A DNA stretch of 64,000 nucleotides from Pigmentiphaga sp. H8 (GTDB lineage Bacteria; Pseudomonadota; Gammaproteobacteria; Burkholderiales; Burkholderiaceae_B). The translations under genes and the position numbers were made by a program. The stretch spans positions 2,170,001-2,234,000 of the forward strand of contig NZ_CP033966.1 in assembly GCF_003854895.1 (NCBI RefSeq). The letters run 5' to 3'. The first letter of the stretch is position 1, and each line of letters starts with the position of its first letter. Shown here piece after piece: positions 58,620 through 64,000 of the stretch. The notes beneath the pieces were generated by a model that was given only the letters and a program-made list of their open reading frames with translations, had not been told where the DNA came from and ran no database searches.

Positions 58620-59513
58620 TCAGGCCGGTGCGGAGCCGGCCAGCAGGTCGATGACCGCCTGCGCCGCGCGCGTCTGCACCCGGCCCTTCCGGGAGCACAG
58701 CACGGTGGCCGTGCGCGCCGCCGAGGCACCTTCCAGCTCGATCATGGCCAGTTCCCCGGCAGCCGCGTCGGTGGTCACGGCATAGTCCGGCAGCACCGTG
58801 GCAAATTCGCCGCCACGCACGGCGCGCTTGATGCTCTCGATGTGATCCAGGTTCAGGGCGGCCTTGAGCGGTAATTGCCGGCGTGTCGTGGCCTGGGTGA
58901 GCCAGCGCCGGGTCTCGAAGTTCGCATCCAGCAAGGCCAGCGGCTGCGCAAGCAGCGTCTTCAGGTCGATGCGGCGGCGCCGGGCCAGCGCGTGGCCGGG
59001 CGCGACGGCCACGACGTAGCGCGTGACGAAGCGGTGGACGATCTCCAGGTCGGGATCGTGCTCGTCCGGCGCCAGGGCAATGCCGAGATCCACCGCGCCG
59101 TCATGGACCAGGCGCAGGACCTGCTCCGACCCGGCGACCCGGGCATCGAAGGTAATACCCGGGTGCGAGGCGCGGAATCGGGCGATGGCGGGCAGCAGCC
59201 AGCCGGTCATGACGCCTTCGATCGACGCGAAACCGACATTGCCTCGCACCAGCCCGTGCAGTTCATCGATGCGCGCGCGCGCGAGCTCCATGTCGCGCAG
59301 GCTGTTGCGCATTTGCGCGGCCACGATGCGGCCTTCTTCCGTCAATGCCATGCCGGTCTGGTTCCGCTCGAACAGGGGGGAACGAAACGTGTGCTCGAGC
59401 AGTTGGACCTGGCGGCTGATGGCAGAGGGGCTCAGATGCATCAGCTCGGCGGCGCGCCGGATCGACCCGGTTTCGGCCACGGCGAGGAAGTAGCGGTAGG
59501 CGGGGATCTGCAT
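58620..59513 (-). CDS. LysR-family transcriptional regulator
   Basis: The 297-residue regulator begins MQIPAYRYFLAVAETGSIRRAA with a LysR helix-turn-helix (about 17-40) and the ERNQTGMALTEEG hinge, followed by the effector domain. I start it at ATG 59513 because the open frame extending to 60617 runs antisense through the nitrilase gene and has no domain content. It is divergent from the nitrilase gene across about 120 bp with a 6-1-6 palindrome, so it probably controls the nitrilase-permease-aldoxime dehydratase-GST genes. Confidence 0.92.
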   Translation of the reverse strand: MQIPAYRYFLAVAETGSIRRAAELMHLSPSAISRQVQLLEHTFRSPLFERNQTGMALTEEGRIVAAQMRNSLRDMELARARIDELHGLVRGNVGFASIEGVMTGWLLPAIARFRASHPGITFDARVAGSEQVLRLVHDGAVDLGIALAPDEHDPDLEIVHRFVTRYVVAVAPGHALARRRRIDLKTLLAQPLALLDANFETRRWLTQATTRRQLPLKAALNLDHIESIKRAVRGGEFATVLPDYAVTTDAAAGELAMIELEGASAARTATVLCSRKGRVQTRAAQAVIDLLAGSAPA

Positions 59514-59545
59514 GGGATTCTTTGTCCTTCGTGTGCAGTTTATTA

Positions 59546-59558
59546 GAACATGATGTTC
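59546..59558. promoter_or_regulatory. candidate LysR operator GAACAT-G-ATGTTC
   Basis: A perfect 6-1-6 palindrome lies in the divergent gap between the LysR gene and the nitrilase gene, 33 bp from the LysR start. A looser GTTC...GAAC pair follows at 59564-59580. Its position suits both autoregulation and control of the nitrilase operon. Confidence 0.45.
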
Positions 59559-59636
59559 GATACGTTCGGATGGACGGAACATCTCGCGGTCACGAGAATG
59601 GAGGCCCATTGAAAATGTCTCCTCGGGAGTGTGTGG

Positions 59637-60569
59637 ATGTTCAAGGCTGCTGTGGTCCAAGCATCGTCGGTTCCCTTCGAACCGCAGAAGACGGCGGAGA
59701 AGGCTGCCGGCCTGATCCGTACCGCCGCGGGAGAAGGGGCGTCGCTGGTCGTTTTTCCGGAAGCCTTTCTTGGGGGATATCCCAAGGGTTCCGCGTTCGG
59801 GACCGTGGTCGGCCGCCGCACGGACGTGGGACGGGCGCATTTCCGGCGCTACATGGAGGGCGCGGTCACCCTGGATGGCCCCGAGCTGGCGTTGCTGCGC
59901 GAGGTCGTTGCCGAGACGGGCGTCCACGTGGTGATGGGAGTGATCGAGCGGGTGGGGCGCACGCTGTACTGCACCAGCGTCACGCTTGCCCCCGAGGCCG
60001 GCCTGGCCGGCTATCACCGCAAGCTCATGCCGACCGGCCAGGAGCGCATCATCTGGGGCTTCGGCGACGGCTCGACGATCGCCCCGGTGGATTCCCCGCT
60101 GGGCCGCATCGGCTCGGTCATCTGCTGGGAGAACTACATGCCCGCTTTCCGGCAGGCGATGTACGCGCAGGGGACGGAAATCTACTGCGCCCCGACCGCC
60201 GATGACCGGGCCAGCTGGGCACCCACGATGATCCACGTCGCCCTGGAAGGGCGGGTGCACGTGCTGAGCGCATGCCAGGCCATCAAGCTGGGCGAGTATC
60301 CGCCTTTCTATCGCGAGGATTTCGGCATGCAGGCGGCCGACGAGGACTACCTGATGCGGGGCGGCAGCATGATCGTGAGTCCCCTGGGAGAAGTCCTGGC
60401 GGGGCCGGTGTTCGATACCGAGACGATCCTGTATGCGGATATCGACACCGGCGTCGGACGGGCCAGCAACGTGGATTTCGACGTCTGCGGCCATTATTCC
60501 CGGCCGGACATCTTCAATCTGACCGTGAACACCACGCCCATGCAGCCGGTTACCTTCGTGGCCGATTGA
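59637..60569 (+). CDS. nitrilase
   Basis: The 310-residue enzyme has the nitrilase catalytic triad: Glu42 in VVFPEAFLGGYP, Lys129 in YHRKLMPT and Cys163 in GSVICWENYMP. Adjacent GYPKGSAFG and CWENYMP are typical of true nitrilases rather than amidases, so it should hydrolyse a nitrile to acid and ammonia. I use ATG 59637 with GGAG seven bases upstream; GTG 59631 is too close to that site. It is first in the unit nitrilase-permease-aldoxime dehydratase-GST, which suggests its nitrile comes from dehydration of an aldoxime. Confidence 0.94.
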   Translation: MFKAAVVQASSVPFEPQKTAEKAAGLIRTAAGEGASLVVFPEAFLGGYPKGSAFGTVVGRRTDVGRAHFRRYMEGAVTLDGPELALLREVVAETGVHVVMGVIERVGRTLYCTSVTLAPEAGLAGYHRKLMPTGQERIIWGFGDGSTIAPVDSPLGRIGSVICWENYMPAFRQAMYAQGTEIYCAPTADDRASWAPTMIHVALEGRVHVLSACQAIKLGEYPPFYREDFGMQAADEDYLMRGGSMIVSPLGEVLAGPVFDTETILYADIDTGVGRASNVDFDVCGHYSRPDIFNLTVNTTPMQPVTFVAD

Positions 60570-60605
60570 GTGCGTCAATAATCGTTGGGGGAATTGGGAG
60601 AAATC

Positions 60606-62237
60606 ATGTCGGCACAAGAGTCAACGATCAAGAATTCCAAGAAGCATGAACGGCTCGTCATCGTGGGATCCACGCTAGGCACGCTGTTCGAGTGGTACGA
60701 TTTTTTCCTGTTCGGCGCGGTGGCATCGGTCTTCTCCAAGCTGTTCTTCGCGCCGCTGTCGCCGTCCAGCGCCTATCTGTTCGCGCTGATCGCCTTCGGG
60801 GTCGGTTTTGCCGTGCGTCCGCTGGGGGCGCTGCTGTTCGGCCGCCTGGGCGACATGATCGGGCGCAAGTACACCTTCCTCATCACCATCGTGCTGATGG
60901 GAGGCGCCACATTTTGCGTGGGCCTGATTCCCACCTATGCGCAGGTCGGCATTCTGGCGCCGATTCTCCTGCTGCTGTTGCGCGTATTGCAGGGCCTGGG
61001 CCTGGGCGGCGAATACGGGGGCGCCGCGATCTACGTGGCCGAGCATGCCAGCCCGGGCAGGAAAGGGCGCAACACCAGCTGGATCCAGATGACGGGTGCG
61101 GGCGGCTCCATCCTGGCGCTGCTGGTGGTGTATGTCTGCCGCACGAGCTTCGGCGACGCCTTCGAGGAATGGGCCTGGCGCATTCCGTTCCTGCTTTCCG
61201 CGGTCATGCTGGCGATCTCGGTCTACATCCGCACGGTCTTGCACGAGTCTCCCGTCTACATGAAGATGAAGGCCGAGGGCAAGACGTCCAAGCAGCCCAT
61301 CAAGGAAACCTTCGGTAGCTGGGCCAACATCAAGGCCATGCTGATCGCCCTGTTCGGCCTGGTCATGGGTGTGACGACGGTGCTCTACACGGCGCAGACC
61401 TATTCGTTCTTCTTTCTTACCCAGACGCTCAGGCTGGACATAGGCACGGCCAGTTTCCTGAACGCCATTTCGCTGGCGATCTGCCTGCCCATGATGTGGG
61501 GCGCCGCGGCCATCTCGGACAAGATCGGCCGCAAGAAGGTGATCCTGACGGGCTGCCTGCTCGCGGCGCTGACGATCTTCCCGGTGTTCAAGGCGCTGAC
61601 GCAATATGCCAACCCTGGCCTGCAGGCGGCCTCGACGTCCAGTCCCGTCACGGTGCGCGCCGCGCCCGGCACCTGCAAGGTGCAGATCGACCTGCTGGGC
61701 AAGAATCCGCCCGTGACGGAATGCGACAACGTCAAGGCCTTGCTGGCCAAGTCCGGCGTGCCCTATGACAACGTCTCGGATCCCGCCGCCGTCAACCCCG
61801 TCACCCAGATCGGCGGCACCACGCTGACGGGCTTCGACGCCGCGGTGCTGAAGTCCGCGCTCGAGAAGGCCGGCTATTCCAGCCAGGCGGACCCCGCGCG
61901 GGTCAACCATGGCATGGTGATACTGCTGCTGGTCATCCTGTGTGTGTTTTTTGCGATGGTCTATGCTCCCCTTGCCGCCGCGCTGGTCGAGATGTTTCCC
62001 GCCCGTGTCCGATATACCGCGCTGTCTTTCCCCTACCATGTGGGCAACGGGATTTTCGGGGGCTTTTTTCCCGCCGTGGCGTTCGCGATGGTGGCCTTTA
62101 CCGGCGACATCTACTTCGGCCTCTGGTATCCGGTCATTTTCGCGGCCTTGTCGGTGGTGATCGGCGGCCTGTTCCTGCGCGAACAGCCGGTCGAGGAAGA
62201 ATCGCCGGGCCTGGAAGGCGCCCACGGCCGAGCTTGA
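60606..62237 (+). CDS. MFS transporter, metabolite:H+ symporter (MHS) family, with a large extra loop
   Basis: The 543-residue inner-membrane protein has the MHS features LGTLFEWYDFFLFG in helix 1, GRLGDMIGRKYTF (motif A), LQGLGLGGEYGGAA and LHESPVY. About 100 residues (about 335-435), hydrophilic with Cys357 and Cys373, are inserted between helices 9 and 10; by the standard topology this loop faces the periplasm. MHS permeases import carboxylates or amino-acid-like compounds with protons. ATG 60606 has GGGAGAAATC upstream. Located between nitrilase and aldoxime dehydratase, it probably brings in the oxime or nitrile, or moves the acid product. Confidence 0.92.
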   Translation: MSAQESTIKNSKKHERLVIVGSTLGTLFEWYDFFLFGAVASVFSKLFFAPLSPSSAYLFALIAFGVGFAVRPLGALLFGRLGDMIGRKYTFLITIVLMGGATFCVGLIPTYAQVGILAPILLLLLRVLQGLGLGGEYGGAAIYVAEHASPGRKGRNTSWIQMTGAGGSILALLVVYVCRTSFGDAFEEWAWRIPFLLSAVMLAISVYIRTVLHESPVYMKMKAEGKTSKQPIKETFGSWANIKAMLIALFGLVMGVTTVLYTAQTYSFFFLTQTLRLDIGTASFLNAISLAICLPMMWGAAAISDKIGRKKVILTGCLLAALTIFPVFKALTQYANPGLQAASTSSPVTVRAAPGTCKVQIDLLGKNPPVTECDNVKALLAKSGVPYDNVSDPAAVNPVTQIGGTTLTGFDAAVLKSALEKAGYSSQADPARVNHGMVILLLVILCVFFAMVYAPLAAALVEMFPARVRYTALSFPYHVGNGIFGGFFPAVAFAMVAFTGDIYFGLWYPVIFAALSVVIGGLFLREQPVEEESPGLEGAHGRA

Positions 62238-62261
62238 GCACCCGCATCAGTGAGCCCAAAA

Positions 62262-63332
62262 ATGAGTTTTCACATGGAATACCCGCGTACGATACCGGCC
62301 CGGCGGCCGGGGGACTTCACCCCCGGGGCGCCGAAGTTCCAGGTCCGCTGGCTTGCGCCTGTCACGACGGTGGTGGCCGACTACATCGCCGTGCAGCGCC
62401 AGCCCTCCGACCTCGGCGCGGAGCGGACCTTCTTCGACAGGGCAAGGGCGGCATTCGCCAGCCCCTGGGGGCCGGACTGCTTCGACGAGGTCCGCTGTAC
62501 GGACGAGGCCGGCTTCGCCAATTCCATCGTCATCGCATACTGGGTCGACCTGACGCGCTATGCGGCTTGGAAGCACCGCGACGCATTCAACGGCTGGTTC
62601 GCGTCGCCGGAGCGGGAAAAGGAAACGCTGGGCCATTGGCGCGAAACCCTGGTCGTGCCCTACGACCGGATAGAGACGATTTTTTCCGAGCCGTACTACC
62701 GGGCCGGCATCGCGCGCACGAAGGGCTGCGAACTGGAGCCCATGCATGTCGCCGGCTATTTCGGTGCGATGCGCGACCGGCTTCCCATTTCGGCCGTGGA
62801 CCCGCTGGACTCCCCCTATGGGGACGAGGCTCCCGAAGGCGGGTTCGATGCCGGAGCCGGCAGGCGGATCAGGATAGACGTGCCGCCCAACGTGGTGAAC
62901 ATCCGATCGGGCCAGTATTGGGCGCAGGCGGAAGGGGAACAGCTGGACGATTACTACGCCAACCTGCAGCCCAAGCTGGACACGGGCATGGCGTATCTCA
63001 AGGACCACGCCGGAACGACCGGGTGCCTGTCCCTGCGTTCGCTGGTGGCGCTGGACAGCGAAGGCAGGGAGCTGAGGGAAACGTCCAAGCACGGCTACTT
63101 CCTTTCCCTGGCGCCGCTTGAACGATGGGCGGCCAGCCACAAGAGCCACCTCGACATCTTCCGGCATGCGCTGGCCAAGCGCCGGCAGTACGGGGCCGAA
63201 CGCAGCGTCGTCACCTGGCATGAAGTCTTCGTGCTTGGCGCCACGCCTTCTTTCGAATACGTGAACTGCCATGCCGGGACCGGTTTGCTGCGCTTTGCCC
63301 AGGCATGGGGAAGCGGCGTGGCGTGGCCTTGA
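62262..63332 (+). CDS. oxd: haem-containing aldoxime dehydratase
   Basis: The 356-residue product matches aldoxime/phenylacetaldoxime dehydratases: IAYWVDLTRYAAW, YFGAMRDRLPIS, VNIRSGQYW, GYFLSLAPLERW and TWHEVFVL, EYVNCHAGTG. His296 (KSHLDIF) and His320 (TWHEV) are 24 residues apart, the spacing I recall for the proximal and distal haem histidines of Bacillus OxdB; Ser216 and Arg171/173 correspond to other active-site residues. It removes water from R-CH=N-OH to give a nitrile, the nitrilase substrate. Start choice among GTG 62250, ATG 62262 and ATG 62274 is uncertain; no strong ribosome site is seen. Confidence 0.9.
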   Translation: MSFHMEYPRTIPARRPGDFTPGAPKFQVRWLAPVTTVVADYIAVQRQPSDLGAERTFFDRARAAFASPWGPDCFDEVRCTDEAGFANSIVIAYWVDLTRYAAWKHRDAFNGWFASPEREKETLGHWRETLVVPYDRIETIFSEPYYRAGIARTKGCELEPMHVAGYFGAMRDRLPISAVDPLDSPYGDEAPEGGFDAGAGRRIRIDVPPNVVNIRSGQYWAQAEGEQLDDYYANLQPKLDTGMAYLKDHAGTTGCLSLRSLVALDSEGRELRETSKHGYFLSLAPLERWAASHKSHLDIFRHALAKRRQYGAERSVVTWHEVFVLGATPSFEYVNCHAGTGLLRFAQAWGSGVAWP

Positions 63333-63346
63333 CCGGAGCTTCCACC

Positions 63347-63973
63347 ATGCCCATCCGCCTGTATTCGATGACGTATTCGGGCCACGGCCATCGCGTGCAA
63401 TTGCTGCTTTCCCTGCTCGGGCTGCCCTACGAGAAGATCGATGTCGATCCGCACGGCGGCGTCCTGAGGACGCCCGAGTTCCTGGCGATGAATCCCTTCG
63501 GGCAGGTACCCGTCATCGTCGACGGCGACACGATTCTTCACGATTCGAACGCCATCCTGGTTTACCTGGCGAAGAAGTATGGCGGGCCCGCCTGGCTGCC
63601 CGAGGACCCGGAAGGAAGCGCGCTCGTGCAGCAATGGTTCTCGCTGGCGGCCGGACCGATCGCGTTCGGTCCGTGCGCGGCGCGTCGATTGCGGGTCTAT
63701 GGCGAGGAACTGGTCCCCATGGACCATGCGGTGGCGATCAGCCTGAAGCTCTTTCCGGTCCTGGAGGCGATGCTGTCGGAGCGGATGTTCGCCACCGGGG
63801 AACGTCCCTCGCTGGCGGATGTCGCGGCGTATACCTACATCGCGCATGCGCCGGAGGGTGGGCTGTCCCTGGAGGCATACCCGGCCGTTCGAGCCTGGCT
63901 GGGTCGTATCGAGGCATTGCCCGGCTTCGTCGCCATGCCGAAGGCGCCTGGCCACGTCGTCGCCCGGCCATAA
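63347..63973 (+). CDS. glutathione S-transferase family protein
   Basis: The 208-residue protein has the thioredoxin-like N-terminal domain (IRLYSMTYSGHGHRVQLLLSLLGLPYE, NPFGQVPVIVDGDTILHDSNAILVYL with the cis-Pro and glutathione-binding DSNAI) and an alpha-helical C-terminal domain with SLADVAAYTYI. It resembles beta/theta-class bacterial GSTs. ATG 63347 has GGAG upstream and fits the domain; 63305 would add 14 residues overlapping the aldoxime dehydratase. It lies 14 bp after that gene and may detoxify reactive nitriles or aldehydes by conjugation. Confidence 0.92.
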   Translation: MPIRLYSMTYSGHGHRVQLLLSLLGLPYEKIDVDPHGGVLRTPEFLAMNPFGQVPVIVDGDTILHDSNAILVYLAKKYGGPAWLPEDPEGSALVQQWFSLAAGPIAFGPCAARRLRVYGEELVPMDHAVAISLKLFPVLEAMLSERMFATGERPSLADVAAYTYIAHAPEGGLSLEAYPAVRAWLGRIEALPGFVAMPKAPGHVVARP

Positions 63974-64000
63974 GCCGACAGGTAGGGGCGGCGTATTACC

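Noticed and set aside
59514..60617. 665-codon minus-strand frame joining the LysR gene with an antisense nitrilase segment
   Set aside because: Only the part up to 59513 has LysR content; the rest mirrors the nitrilase gene.
1..64000. Search for mobile elements, prophage, CRISPR repeats, tRNA and rRNA genes
   Set aside because: No transposase, integrase, terminal repeats, spaced direct repeats or RNA-gene structures were seen on either strand; region boundaries show no duplication scars.

Overview
The window is a GC-rich, densely packed stretch of chromosomal accessory metabolism, most likely from a betaproteobacterium of the Alcaligenaceae (Bordetella/Achromobacter type). The basis is nine extracytoplasmic solute receptors of the Bug (TctC) family together with repeated MmgE/PrpD, CoA-transferase, short-chain dehydrogenase and LysR/IclR genes, a mix typical of that family. 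This taxonomic guess is inference. I saw no rRNA, tRNA, CRISPR, prophage or insertion sequence. No stretch of more than about 300 bases lacks a gene.

Layout. (A) 1-9005: a leftward array of 3-hydroxyisobutyrate-dehydrogenase-like enzyme, MmgE/PrpD protein, Bug receptor and a truncated IclR regulator, facing a rightward GMC oxidoreductase; then a Bug receptor with an NTF2-like protein, divergent from a second MmgE/PrpD gene. (B) 9024-11940: LysR regulator divergent from a small Mn-cupin that matches (R)-hydroxynitrile-lyase cupins at every metal and active-site position I could compare, followed by a DHA2 efflux pump. (C) 12093-16119: a second dehydrogenase-Bug-MmgE/PrpD module ending in a divergent SDR. 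(D) 16116-26096: LysR regulator with a clear inverted-repeat site, divergent from a nine-gene run: FAH-family hydrolase, amidohydrolase, two overlapping CoA-transferases, a thiolase-fold protein lacking thiolase catalytic residues with its DUF35 partner, a Bug receptor, an SDR and a GTP cyclohydrolase I. (E) 26127-58089: several divergent operons whose intergenic regions carry copies of one palindrome, GTTTCATTNAATGAAAC. An IclR regulator (37388-38131) lies among them and is the obvious candidate reader. These operons encode paired flavoprotein oxidoreductases, SDRs, two more MmgE/PrpD and five more Bug proteins, a FadB-type bifunctional enzyme with rubredoxin, and an 11-kb run from thiolase to amidohydrolase with an ADP-forming acyl-CoA synthetase, a 2Fe-2S flavoreductase, two enoyl-CoA hydratase homologues and a dehydrogenase with a duplicated C-terminal domain. 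(F) 58137-63973: a VOC/PhnB protein, then LysR divergent from nitrilase, MHS-type permease, haem aldoxime dehydratase and glutathione transferase, an aldoxime-nitrile-acid pathway.

How the parts fit. Regions D and E look like pathways for an organic acid that is bound by Bug receptors, activated to a CoA thioester (CoA-transferases in D, ADP-forming synthetase in E), oxidised or hydrated, and cleaved by thiolase/aldolase-DUF35 complexes. The substrates cannot be read from the sequence. No TctA/TctB membrane transporter subunits are present, so the receptors must work with permeases elsewhere or act as sensors. The most unusual items are the shared IclR-type operator set, the probable Ltp2-like aldolase pair, folE inside a catabolic operon, the dehydrogenase with a duplicated domain, and the clustering of nitrile-related enzymes.
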